Origin: Flavobacteriaceae bacterium
GTDB taxonomy: Bacteria; Bacteroidota; Bacteroidia; Flavobacteriales; Flavobacteriaceae
Assembly: GCA_947461795.1 (NCBI GenBank)
Contig: CANHMG010000004.1
Location: 1-57,865, forward strand
Length of the DNA: 57,865 nt
Reading direction: 5' to 3'
In this document: in pieces, positions 49,033-57,865 of the stretch
How positions within the stretch are numbered: the stretch's first letter is position 1
Layout: each line of letters begins with the position of its first letter
The notes under the pieces: generated by a model
What the model was told of the DNA's origin: nothing
The model's input: only the letters and a program-made list of their open reading frames with translations
Database searches by the model: none
Program-made: the position numbers and the translations under genes

Positions 49033-49860
49033 ATGAAGCATAGTATTGCCATACAAGGAATCAAAGGCTCTTTTCACCATCAAGTCGTGTTAGAGTATTT
49101 CCCAGAAGAAAACGACATTGAGGAATGTTTGTCTTTCGAGGAAGTGGTCGATAGTTTATTATCGGGGCAATCTTCACAAGCTGTTATGGCTTTAGAAAAC
49201 TCCATCGCGGGTTCAATTATTCCCAATTATGCCTTAATCGATAAGAATAGTTTGCACATTGTCGGGGAACATTACTTAGATATTCATCAAAACCTAATGG
49301 TATTGAATGGACAGACTATTGAAGACATAAAAGAAATTCATTCACATCCAATGGCTTTATTACAATGCATGGATTTTCTTAAAAAACATCCTTACATTAA
49401 ATTGGTAGAAGACAAAGATACCGCGGAAACAGCGCGAAGAATTCACCAACATCAACTCAAAGGAATCGCAGCAATTGCTAGTAAAGCCGCTTCGCAAATG
49501 TATAATTTGAATATCATTGCGCCTGAAATACAAACAATCAACAACAACATGACACGTTTTGTAATTGTAACAAAACATAAATCCGATGCTGTAAAAGAAA
49601 ATATAAATAAAGCATCATTAAAGTTTGAATTGGATCATAAACGTGGTAGCCTTGCCGCTGTTCTCAATGTGATGAGCGATTGCAAATTGAATCTCACTAA
49701 AATCCAATCTTTGCCAAAAATTGAAACTCCTTGGAAATATTCTTTTTTTGTAGATGTGACTTTCGAAAATTACGACGATTTTGAAAAAGCAAAGACAATC
49801 ATTAATATCATGGCAGAACATTTTAAAATTTTGGGTGAATATCAAAACAAACAACCATGA
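49033..49860 (+). CDS. pheA: prephenate dehydratase
   Basis: IAIQGIKGSFHHQVVLEYF; ALENSIAGSIIPNYALID; HSHPMALLQCMDFL; NNNMTRFVIV; ACT domain SLAAVLNVMSDCKLNLTKIQSLP. Confidence 0.92.
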   Translation: MKHSIAIQGIKGSFHHQVVLEYFPEENDIEECLSFEEVVDSLLSGQSSQAVMALENSIAGSIIPNYALIDKNSLHIVGEHYLDIHQNLMVLNGQTIEDIKEIHSHPMALLQCMDFLKKHPYIKLVEDKDTAETARRIHQHQLKGIAAIASKAASQMYNLNIIAPEIQTINNNMTRFVIVTKHKSDAVKENINKASLKFELDHKRGSLAAVLNVMSDCKLNLTKIQSLPKIETPWKYSFFVDVTFENYDDFEKAKTIINIMAEHFKILGEYQNKQP

Positions 49861-51023
49861 TCAAAACAGCTAAAAGATTAGAAACGATAGAAGAGTACTA
49901 TTTCTCAACCAAATTGAGAGAGGTTCGGCAGTTGCAATCCGAAGGAAAACTAATTATCAATATGGGAATTGGAAGCCCTGATTTAGCGCCTCATTCCTCT
50001 GTTATTAAAGCCATTCAAGCTGCCGTAATAGAAGAAAACGCCCATCAATATCAAAGCTATCAAGGTTTGCCTGAACTTCGAAATGGAATGGCTCATTTTT
50101 ACCAAAAACATTTTCAAGTGGCATTGAATCCGACTACTGAAATATTGCCGCTTATGGGTTCTAAAGAAGGAATCATGCATATTTCGTTGGCTTTTTTGAA
50201 TGAAGGCGATCAAGTATTAATTCCAAATCCAGGCTATCCGACTTATAGTTCAGTTACCAAATTAGTCGGAGCGAAACCAGTTTTTTATGATCTGCAAGAA
50301 GATTCAAATTGGGAACCCGATTTCGAGGCTTTAGAAAAACTAGATTTGTCAAAAGTAAAATTGATGTGGGTTTCGTACCCGCACATGCCAACAGGAGCAA
50401 CGGGTAGTTTGACGTTATTTAAAAAGTTAATCACTTTTGCTAGAAAGCACCAGATTCTTTTGATTAATGACAATCCGTATAGTTTTGTTTTGAATGACAA
50501 TCCAATTTCAATTTTGCAGATTGAAGGCGCGAAAGAGATAGCAATAGAACTTAATTCACTATCCAAGACTTTCAATATGGCGGGTTGGCGAATTGGTTGG
50601 GTTTCTGGGAAAGTCGAATTCATCGAAGCGATTCTAAAAGTAAAAAGCAATATGGATAGCGGTATGTTTTACGGGATTCAAAAAGGAGCCATTGCCGCTT
50701 TACAACTTGATAATTCATGGTTTGTGGAACTTAATAAAGTTTACGCTTCAAGACGCGCATTGATTTTTGAATTGGCGGAGCAACTACATTGCACTTTCGA
50801 CAGAAAATCAGTGGGCTTATTTGTTTGGGCGAAATTGCCCGATGGCGTTGAATCATCAGAGCAATTTATCGATGATATATTATACAACAAACACATTTTT
50901 ATTACGCCTGGAACGATTTTCGGCAGCCAAGGAGAAGGATATGTTCGATTTTCATTATGCGTTACAGCAGAAAAAATTAAAGAGGCGATTGAGAGATTTC
51001 ATTCGACAAAAGATAACCGATAA
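49857..51023 (+). CDS. pyridoxal phosphate-dependent class I/II aminotransferase
   Basis: INMGIGSPDLAPHSSVIKA; PLMGSKEGIMHISLAFLNEGDQVLIPNPGYPTYSS; NSLSKTFNMAGWRIGWVSG. Confidence 0.93.
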   Translation: MIKTAKRLETIEEYYFSTKLREVRQLQSEGKLIINMGIGSPDLAPHSSVIKAIQAAVIEENAHQYQSYQGLPELRNGMAHFYQKHFQVALNPTTEILPLMGSKEGIMHISLAFLNEGDQVLIPNPGYPTYSSVTKLVGAKPVFYDLQEDSNWEPDFEALEKLDLSKVKLMWVSYPHMPTGATGSLTLFKKLITFARKHQILLINDNPYSFVLNDNPISILQIEGAKEIAIELNSLSKTFNMAGWRIGWVSGKVEFIEAILKVKSNMDSGMFYGIQKGAIAALQLDNSWFVELNKVYASRRALIFELAEQLHCTFDRKSVGLFVWAKLPDGVESSEQFIDDILYNKHIFITPGTIFGSQGEGYVRFSLCVTAEKIKEAIERFHSTKDNR

Positions 51024-51032
51024 CAAATAGCT

Positions 51033-51884
51033 ATGAAAGTTTACATCATCGGAGTAGGATTAATAGGAGGTTCCATGGCGTTGGATATTCAATCTCATTT
51101 TACCCATGCGAAAGTGTTTGGCATGGATGCGAACGAACGCCATTTGGAAGAAGCGCTTCAATTGGGAATAATACAACAGCAAGCCACTTTCGGAGATTTA
51201 CACGAAGCAGATGTTGTTATTCTGTCCGTTCCTGTGGATATTTGTCTCACAGTTTTGCCTCAAATATTGGATAGTATTGGTGAACAAACGATTGTATTTG
51301 ATGTTGGTTCTACTAAACTTCCAATTTGTGAATCAATAGCAAATCACCCGAAAAGAAACCATTTTATGGCAACACATCCTATTGCTGGAACGGAGTTTTC
51401 TGGACCTGCAGCGGCAGTTAGGAATCTCTTTCAGGGAAAGACCAATATCATTTGTGAAGTAGAGAAAACGTCTTTTAAATTGCAAGAAAAAGCATTAGAG
51501 GTGTTTCAGAAATTGGGCATGAGAATTCGGTATATGAATCCAAAATCGCATGACAAACACATTGCGTATGTTTCGCATTTGTCGCATATAAGTTCCTTTA
51601 TGCTCGGAAAAACCGTCATCGAAAAAGAAAAAGACGAGCGTGATATTTTTGATATGGCGGGTAGTGGATTTGAGAGCACCGTGCGATTGGCGAAGAGTTC
51701 TCCTGCAATGTGGACGCCCATTTTTCAACAAAACAAAAAACAAGTGGTGAAAAGTTTGGAAGAATACATCGCCAATTTGACGCAATTTAAAGAATTACTA
51801 GAACAAGACAATTACGAAGCAGTTTTTGAAGAAATGCAAAGTGTAAATAAGATTCGTGAGATATTAACAGGAATGAAGAAATAA
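51033..51884 (+). CDS. tyrA: prephenate dehydrogenase
   Basis: MKVYIIGVGLIGGSMALDI; FDVGSTKLPICESI; HFMATHPIAGTEFSGPAAA; HDKHIAYVSHLSHISSFMLG. Confidence 0.92.
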   Translation: MKVYIIGVGLIGGSMALDIQSHFTHAKVFGMDANERHLEEALQLGIIQQQATFGDLHEADVVILSVPVDICLTVLPQILDSIGEQTIVFDVGSTKLPICESIANHPKRNHFMATHPIAGTEFSGPAAAVRNLFQGKTNIICEVEKTSFKLQEKALEVFQKLGMRIRYMNPKSHDKHIAYVSHLSHISSFMLGKTVIEKEKDERDIFDMAGSGFESTVRLAKSSPAMWTPIFQQNKKQVVKSLEEYIANLTQFKELLEQDNYEAVFEEMQSVNKIREILTGMKK

Positions 51885-51889
51885 GCAAC

Positions 51890-51957
51890 AGAGTTCCTGA
51901 GTCTCTGAGTTTCTACGAAATACTCAGAAACTTCTTTGCTCAGGAACTCAGAAACTC
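51890..51957. repeat. long imperfect inverted repeat between tyrA and the DAHP synthase/chorismate mutase gene
   Basis: GAGTTCCTGAG (51891-51901) pairs with CTCAGGAACTC (51939-51949), inner AGTTTCT / AGAAACT. Confidence 0.75.
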
Positions 51958-51968
51958 TAAAAAAAACT

Positions 51969-53051
51969 ATGGGAAATAATGCAAAAATGAGAACGTGGCT
52001 GGATGATTTTAAATTGACGCATCCATTAGTAATAGCCGGTCCGTGTAGCGCGGAAACCGAAGAGCAAGTGTTGAAAATCGCACACGAATTGAAAGATTCC
52101 GATGTAAGTATTTACCGCGCTGGGATTTGGAAACCACGTACGCGACCAGGTGGTTTTGAAGGTGTTGGTGCCATTGGATTAAAATGGTTGCAAAAAGCCA
52201 AAGCCGAAACAGGATTATTGATGGCGACAGAAGTGGCCAATGCGGCGCATGTAAAACTGGCATTGGAACACGATATTGATGTATTGTGGATTGGAGCTCG
52301 AACAACTGTAAACCCTTTTGCGGTGCAGGAAATAGCCGATGCTTTGCAAAATACAGATAAAATTGTTTTGGTTAAAAACCCAGTAAATCCCGATTTAGCC
52401 TTATGGATTGGTGGTGTTGAAAGATTACATAATGCAGGAATTAAAAAATTAGGCGTGATTCATAGAGGATTTTCGACGTATGAAAAAACAAAATACCGCA
52501 ATATTCCAGAATGGCAATTGCCTATTGAGCTCCAAAGTAGATTTCCTGATTTACCACTAATTTGCGATCCATCTCATATTACAGGAAAAAGAGACATGAT
52601 ACAGGAAGTTTCCCAACAAGCACTCGATTTGAATTACGATGGCTTGATTATCGAAACACATTGTGATCCCGACAACGCATGGAGTGATGCTGCTCAACAA
52701 GTGACACCAACGGTTTTAAAACAGATTTTCAAGGATTTACGGATACGAAAAACAAGTACAGATGAAGATGATTTCAATACGAAAATGATCAAACTTCGCG
52801 CAGATATAGACATTGCAGACAGTAAATTATTGGAAATATTAGGCAAAAGAATGAAAGTGGCGGATCAAATCGGAGCGTTGAAAAAAGAGAAAAACATAGC
52901 GGTACTTCAAAACAAACGTTGGAATGAAATTCTTGAGAAAATGATAGTAGAGGGTGAAGAACGAGGCTTGAGTGAAGAATTTATTTTAAGATTGTTTAAG
53001 GCGATTCACCAGGAAAGCATTAGTCATCAGGAGAAAGTGATAAATAGTTAA
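51969..53051 (+). CDS. bifunctional DAHP synthase / chorismate mutase (type II)
   Basis: ORF 51936..53051; GPCSAETEEQVLKIAHELKDSDVSIYRAGIWKPRTRPGGFEGVGAIGLKWLQ; C-terminal LRADIDIADSKLLEILGKRMKVADQIGALKKEKNIAVLQNKRWNEIL. Confidence 0.94.
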   Translation: MGNNAKMRTWLDDFKLTHPLVIAGPCSAETEEQVLKIAHELKDSDVSIYRAGIWKPRTRPGGFEGVGAIGLKWLQKAKAETGLLMATEVANAAHVKLALEHDIDVLWIGARTTVNPFAVQEIADALQNTDKIVLVKNPVNPDLALWIGGVERLHNAGIKKLGVIHRGFSTYEKTKYRNIPEWQLPIELQSRFPDLPLICDPSHITGKRDMIQEVSQQALDLNYDGLIIETHCDPDNAWSDAAQQVTPTVLKQIFKDLRIRKTSTDEDDFNTKMIKLRADIDIADSKLLEILGKRMKVADQIGALKKEKNIAVLQNKRWNEILEKMIVEGEERGLSEEFILRLFKAIHQESISHQEKVINS

Positions 53052-53083
53052 ACAAAAGAATTTAATTTATGAAGAACAAAAAT

Positions 53084-53111
53084 AACCTTCATTAGTACTG
53101 AAGGTTTTTTT
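53084..53111 (+). terminator. intrinsic terminator after the aromatic amino acid operon
   Basis: aaccttcattagtactgaaggttttttt. Confidence 0.82.
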
Positions 53112-53167
53112 GTATCATTGCCAAAAATTTAGTTCAACCTATTTAATAACACTTTTAATTTTTACAA

Positions 53168-54820
53168 ATGAAAAAAAATGTATTTCTTTTTTTCTTTTTT
53201 CTTTTCACATTCATCAATTTGAATGCTCAGAACAAAATTGATAAAATTTCTATGACTTATGGAGAAGAATTAGCCGATGATAAACAAAAAATCGTCAAAA
53301 TTATTGGTGAATCCAATGGGAAAATATTTGGACTTGGATTGAATAAAGAAGATTATTTTATTAAAATTTTCGACTCTAAATCAATGAAGTTACTTTCTTC
53401 AAATGCTATTGTTATTCCTCAAATGACGAATAAAGAAGTAGATTTTGAAGATATTTTTTTAATAAATAATAAACTTTACGCTATTGGAAGTACCTTTAAT
53501 AAAAGTGATAAAACTTTTAATTTAATAGGAGCTGAAATTTCAGAAAAAGGTATATTAAATAAAAACACGATTAGTTTATTTAATTCAGTTGTAGCTAAGA
53601 AATCAGAAAGAGGAGATTTCTATTTTGAACTTTCTTCAGATGAAAAGACCTTACTAATCATGCATACGTGTCGTTTTCCAAAAGAAGATATGGTGCAATA
53701 TGAAGTGAGATTGTTTGATGAGAACTTAAAATCATCTTTTGAAACTTCGGACAAAGTGAAATTTGATGATAGTAAAAAAGACTATGAATTTACTATTTCA
53801 GATTTTGATTTGAATTATAAAGGAGATGTTTTCTTAGTAATTAACGAAAGTTATAGAGATTCAAAAAAGAAAGAGCAAATTGAAAAGTTTGAAATTCATG
53901 CCTTTAAAAAAGAAAATGGTTATAAAAAAGAAGTCATTGACATCAATATCAAAGGAAAAGAGATTATCAATTGTAAAATGATGACTACCAACAAAAACAC
54001 CTTGCAGTTAGTTGGTTTCTACTCTAGTGTACGTGCCAATGGAAAAGCAAATAAAGAATTAAAAGGAATTTATAATGCTAGTATAAATTTAGCTACAAAC
54101 GTAAATGAAAACTTAAAATTCAATGAATTTGATTATGCAACCAAAGTTAAATTGTTAGGGGAAAGAAGAGCTAAAAAAGGAAAAGATTTAAAACCTTTAT
54201 ATAATATTACCACCCTAATTGAGAAAAATGATGGCGGTATTATCGTTCTTTCTGAATTGCAATTTATTTATGTTGGTCAAAGTCAAGGTTTCGGACCATT
54301 TGCTTTTACACCAGTTACCTATACTAAAAATGAAATTATTGTTACCTGTCTAAAGCCTGACGGTACCTTAGATTGGAGTAATGTTGTAGCTAAAGAGCAA
54401 TCGGCAAGTGTAACAACAATGACAGTTACATTCGGAATTGGAGGCAATAGTGGCGGATTCTCCGTAGGAGGAACGTTAACGATTCCATTAGCTCAAATGG
54501 GTAAAGGTCCAGAATATTTAGGTTCGATTGCAATATATAAAGACGGAGTATTAAACATTCTTTTTAATGACAATGTAAAAAACAAAGGAATAACGGATAT
54601 CGAACAAATTAAATCACTTGGAAATTATAATAATGCTGTTCCAACACTTTTTATATTTGATGAGAAAGGGAATATTACGAGAAAAGACCCTGAAGAGGTT
54701 GTGAAAAATGAATTGGTGCTTCGTCCTGCTGTTTTTTATAGAAAAACCCCAAAAGAATATATTATTTATTCTTCACGAAAAAAACAAGACAAACTTGGAA
54801 GGATGATTTTAGAAGATTAA
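53168..54820 (+). CDS. hypothetical secreted protein
   Basis: Signal peptide MKKNVFLFFFFLFTFINLNAQ; long intact ORF with coding-like composition; no family recognised. Confidence 0.6.
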   Translation: MKKNVFLFFFFLFTFINLNAQNKIDKISMTYGEELADDKQKIVKIIGESNGKIFGLGLNKEDYFIKIFDSKSMKLLSSNAIVIPQMTNKEVDFEDIFLINNKLYAIGSTFNKSDKTFNLIGAEISEKGILNKNTISLFNSVVAKKSERGDFYFELSSDEKTLLIMHTCRFPKEDMVQYEVRLFDENLKSSFETSDKVKFDDSKKDYEFTISDFDLNYKGDVFLVINESYRDSKKKEQIEKFEIHAFKKENGYKKEVIDINIKGKEIINCKMMTTNKNTLQLVGFYSSVRANGKANKELKGIYNASINLATNVNENLKFNEFDYATKVKLLGERRAKKGKDLKPLYNITTLIEKNDGGIIVLSELQFIYVGQSQGFGPFAFTPVTYTKNEIIVTCLKPDGTLDWSNVVAKEQSASVTTMTVTFGIGGNSGGFSVGGTLTIPLAQMGKGPEYLGSIAIYKDGVLNILFNDNVKNKGITDIEQIKSLGNYNNAVPTLFIFDEKGNITRKDPEEVVKNELVLRPAVFYRKTPKEYIIYSSRKKQDKLGRMILED

Positions 54821-54825
54821 ATAGT

Positions 54826-54857
54826 AAAAAGGTTGTGAAATTTCGCAACCTTTTTTA
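54826..54857 (+). terminator. intrinsic terminator
   Basis: aaaaaggttgtgaaatttcgcaacctttttt. Confidence 0.82.
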
Positions 54858-54934
54858 TTTGAATCAACTTTAAACTTAATAACTGTTTCTATTTTTTACC
54901 TTTGTAATTCATAATTTAAAATTCATCATTAATT

Positions 54935-55915
54935 TTGACAGGACTCGTCTATAAATCTACTGGAAGTTGGTATACCGTAAAATCCGAAAAAGGAGATTTT
55001 ATCGAATGCCGTATGAAAGGAAAATTCCGCATGAAAGGCATCAAAAGCACCAATCCGATTGCTGTTGGTGATATTGTAGATTATGAATTGGAAGAATCGT
55101 CGGACACTATTACGGGAACTATTCACAACATTCACGAAAGGAAAAATTATATTGTCCGAAAATCCGTCAACTTGTCGCATCAAATGCACATCATTGCCTC
55201 GAATGTGGATTATGTTTTTTTGTTGATTACCATCAATAACCCTCCAACGACGACCAATTTTATAGATCGTTTTTTGGTCACCGCAGAAGCGTATGGAATA
55301 GAAACTATTTTAGTTTTTAATAAAATTGACACTTTTGACGAACCCACTTTAGACGAACAATTGTATTTACAACATATCTATCAAGAAATTGGCTACCAAT
55401 GTCTTCGCGTTTCTGCCAAAGAAAATAAAGGAATTGAAGAATTAAAACAGTTGATGATTGGCAAAGTCAGTATGTTTTCGGGTCATTCAGGTGTTGGCAA
55501 ATCAACTTTGGTTAATGCTATGGAACCGAGTTTGCATTTGAAAACAAAAACAATTTCAGAGCAAAGCAAACAAGGGCAACATACGACCACTTTTGCTGAA
55601 ATGTATGATTTGAGTTTTGAAGCTAAAATCATCGATACACCAGGAATTAAAGGTTTTGGTATTGTCGATTTGGATAAAGAAGATATCAGTGGCTATTTTC
55701 CCGAGTTTTTCAAATTGAAAGACCAATGCAAATTCAACAATTGCTTGCACAAAGACGAACCCAATTGTGCCATAAAAAAAGCCTTAGAAAACGATCAGAT
55801 TTCATGGTCGCGCTACAAAAATTACCTTCACATTTTAGAAGGCGATGAAGAACATTATCGAACCGATGTATATAATGAAGACCGCATTATCAGTGATCAA
55901 TCTCGAAAATCATAG
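54935..55915 (+). CDS. rsgA: ribosome small-subunit-dependent GTPase A (TTG start)
   Basis: VFNKIDTFDE; FSGHSGVGKSTLVNAM; TTTFAEMYDLSFEAKIIDTPGIKGFGIVD; zinc motif CKFNNCLHKDEPNCAIK. Confidence 0.95.
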   Translation: MTGLVYKSTGSWYTVKSEKGDFIECRMKGKFRMKGIKSTNPIAVGDIVDYELEESSDTITGTIHNIHERKNYIVRKSVNLSHQMHIIASNVDYVFLLITINNPPTTTNFIDRFLVTAEAYGIETILVFNKIDTFDEPTLDEQLYLQHIYQEIGYQCLRVSAKENKGIEELKQLMIGKVSMFSGHSGVGKSTLVNAMEPSLHLKTKTISEQSKQGQHTTTFAEMYDLSFEAKIIDTPGIKGFGIVDLDKEDISGYFPEFFKLKDQCKFNNCLHKDEPNCAIKKALENDQISWSRYKNYLHILEGDEEHYRTDVYNEDRIISDQSRKS

Positions 55916-55921
55916 CCATTT

Positions 55922-56374
55922 ATGAAAGTAGTTATTCAAAGAGTTTCTCAAGCTTCGGTAACCATCTCTCAAGAAATTGTGGCTAACATTCAATTAGGTT
56001 TGTTGGTTTTGGTTGGTATTGAAGAAGACGATACTTTTAATGATATACAATGGTTGTCAAATAAAATCATTCATCTCAGAATTTTCGCTGATGCAAATGA
56101 AGTGATGAACTTATCAATTAAAGAAGTTAATGGCGACATTATCGTTGTAAGCCAATTTACGCTTCACGCTTCTACCAAAAAAGGAAATCGACCATCGTAT
56201 CTCAAAGCTGCTAAACCAGAATTTTCAATTCCGATGTATGAAAATTTTGTAAATGAATTAGAAATCGCATTAGGTAAGAAAATTCAAACTGGACAATTTG
56301 GAGCCGATATGAAAGTTTCGTTGCTCAACGACGGTCCGGTAACGATAATTATGGATTCTAAAAATAAGGAATAA
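55922..56374 (+). CDS. dtd: D-aminoacyl-tRNA deacylase
   Basis: MKVVIQRVSQASVTISQEIVANIQLGLLVLVGI; VVSQFTLHASTKKGNRPSYLKAA; GADMKVSLLNDGPVTI. Confidence 0.96.
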   Translation: MKVVIQRVSQASVTISQEIVANIQLGLLVLVGIEEDDTFNDIQWLSNKIIHLRIFADANEVMNLSIKEVNGDIIVVSQFTLHASTKKGNRPSYLKAAKPEFSIPMYENFVNELEIALGKKIQTGQFGADMKVSLLNDGPVTIIMDSKNKE

Positions 56375-56700
56375 TGAATATAAAAAACTCTCAACTCGAC
56401 GTAGATACATGGATCAAAGACCACGGTGTTCGCTATTTCAACGAGCTTACCAATATGGCTCAACTTACCGAAGAAGTCGGAGAAGTAGCGCGAATTATTG
56501 CCCGACGTTACGGAGAACAATCCGAGAAAGAATCCGATAAAAATAAAGATTTAGGCGAAGAATTAGCCGATGTGGTTTTTGTTGTTTTATGTCTAGCCAA
56601 TCAAACCGGAATTGATCTTCAAGCCGCTTTCGATAAAAAAATGGATCTCAAAACCAACCGAGATCACAATCGTCATCACAACAATGAAAAACTAAAATAG
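56374..56700 (+). CDS. MazG-family nucleotide pyrophosphohydrolase
   Basis: ELTNMAQLTEEVGEVARIIARRYGEQSEKESDKNKDLGEELADVVFVVLCLANQTGIDL. Confidence 0.9.
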   Translation: MNIKNSQLDVDTWIKDHGVRYFNELTNMAQLTEEVGEVARIIARRYGEQSEKESDKNKDLGEELADVVFVVLCLANQTGIDLQAAFDKKMDLKTNRDHNRHHNNEKLK

Positions 56701-57865
56701 TGTCTTTGCAACTCAATCGTTCGGAAGTAATTTTGTCTTCTAAAATTACTATTTCTGGTTCCAAATCAGAAACCAACCGATTGCTCTTGTTACAAGCTTT
56801 GTATCCGAATATCCTAGTAGAAAACGCCTCAATCTCAGACGATTCCCAAGTGATGATTCAGGCACTTAAAACTACGAATTCCGAAATCGACATTCACCAT
56901 GCAGGAACCGCAATGCGCTTTCTCACCGCTTATTTTGCTATCCAAGAGGGACGAGAAGTTATTCTTACAGGTTCTTCTCGGATGAAGGAACGACCGATTC
57001 AAATTTTGGTGAATGCATTACGACAATTAGGAGCCGATATTGCATATGAAGAAAAAGAGGGTTTTCCGCCATTGCGAATTCGAGGCAGAAAATTGACCAA
57101 CTCTACAGTTTCTATACAATCGAATGTCAGTAGTCAATACATTTCCGCCTTACTTTTGATCGCACCAAAACTCGAAAATGGATTGCATCTCACTTTGGAA
57201 GGCGAACTTACTTCAGTTCCTTACATTCAAATGACTTTGAATTTACTTCATCAAGTTGGAATCAAAAGCGAATTCAACCAGAATAAAATTATTGTTTTTC
57301 CAACAACCCAACTATCCAACAATTCAACAATCACCATAGAATCCGATTGGTCTTCAGCATCTTATTTCTATGCTATAATTGCGCTTTCAAAAGTAGGTAC
57401 TCAAATTGCCCTTTCAAGCTTCAATGAAAATAGCCTACAAGGCGACTGTGCTTTAATAGAAATCTATAAAAATTTTGGAGTTGAAACTACTTTCAACGAA
57501 AACAATATTACTCTGAGAAAAATCAACCACCAACCAACAACTTTCAACCAACAACTCAATAATACACCCGATCTTGCGCAAACCATCGTCGTCACTTGCT
57601 TCGGATTGGGAATCGCTTGCCATCTTACAGGTTTGCATACACTTAAAATTAAAGAAACCGACCGATTGGTTGCGCTTCAAAATGAACTTTCAAAATTAGG
57701 CGCAGTGGTTTCTAGTACAAAAGATTCCATAACAATTGAAGCGTCAACTAAAATAAATTCCAACATCAAAATAAAAACCTATAACGACCACCGAATGGCG
57801 ATGGCTTTTGCGCCGCTAGCTTTGCGAGTTCCTATTTTCATTGAAGATGCTGAGGTTGTGTCTAA
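56700..57865 (+). CDS. aroA: 3-phosphoshikimate 1-carboxyvinyltransferase (EPSP synthase), truncated by window end
   Basis: Not in the ORF track because it runs off the end. From GTG 56700: MSLQLNRSEVILSSKITISGSKSETNRLLLLQALYP...HHAGTAMRFLTAYFA...SSRMKERPIQILVNALRQLGADI...KTYNDHRMAMAFAPLAL. Confidence 0.93.
   Translation, partial: MSLQLNRSEVILSSKITISGSKSETNRLLLLQALYPNILVENASISDDSQVMIQALKTTNSEIDIHHAGTAMRFLTAYFAIQEGREVILTGSSRMKERPIQILVNALRQLGADIAYEEKEGFPPLRIRGRKLTNSTVSIQSNVSSQYISALLLIAPKLENGLHLTLEGELTSVPYIQMTLNLLHQVGIKSEFNQNKIIVFPTTQLSNNSTITIESDWSSASYFYAIIALSKVGTQIALSSFNENSLQGDCALIEIYKNFGVETTFNENNITLRKINHQPTTFNQQLNNTPDLAQTIVVTCFGLGIACHLTGLHTLKIKETDRLVALQNELSKLGAVVSSTKDSITIEASTKINSNIKIKTYNDHRMAMAFAPLALRVPIFIEDAEVVS

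Overview
This 57.9 kb window looks like a Flavobacterium-type (Bacteroidetes) chromosome. The support is AT-rich sequence, TAnnTTTG -7 boxes, type IX secretion (T9SS) C-terminal sorting domains, gldA and a split metH. Most of it is housekeeping and metabolic: rsmG, pruA, apaG, map, a TolC/HlyD/ABC export operon with a TetR regulator, gpmI, tRNA-Gly(TCC), thyA, etfBA, pdhB, a membrane pyrophosphatase, a deoxynucleoside kinase, metK, metH (two ORFs), metF, gldA, a pheA-aminotransferase-tyrA-DAHP synthase/chorismate mutase operon, rsgA, dtd, mazG and the start of aroA. I see no prophage, CRISPR array or recognisable defence island. The most interesting signals are non-coding. (1) An unannotated 26-aa leader ORF with Phe/Tyr clusters (RFYF...LYFF) lies directly before an intrinsic terminator upstream of pheA, which has the layout of a ribosome-mediated Phe/Tyr attenuator. 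(2) Two apparently different SAM riboswitch classes sit about 2 kb apart: a SAM-II-like pseudoknot before metK and a SAM-I (S-box) aptamer before metH. (3) A dispersed intergenic repeat family (six clear copies plus one diverged) keeps its outer blocks while its central hairpin stem changes with compensation. Other points of note are a decayed IS982-like element, a palindrome overlapping the tetR promoter, a degenerate ABC nucleotide-binding domain and a Cys/Met-rich tail on the pyrophosphatase. No database searches were run; all family calls come from reading motifs.
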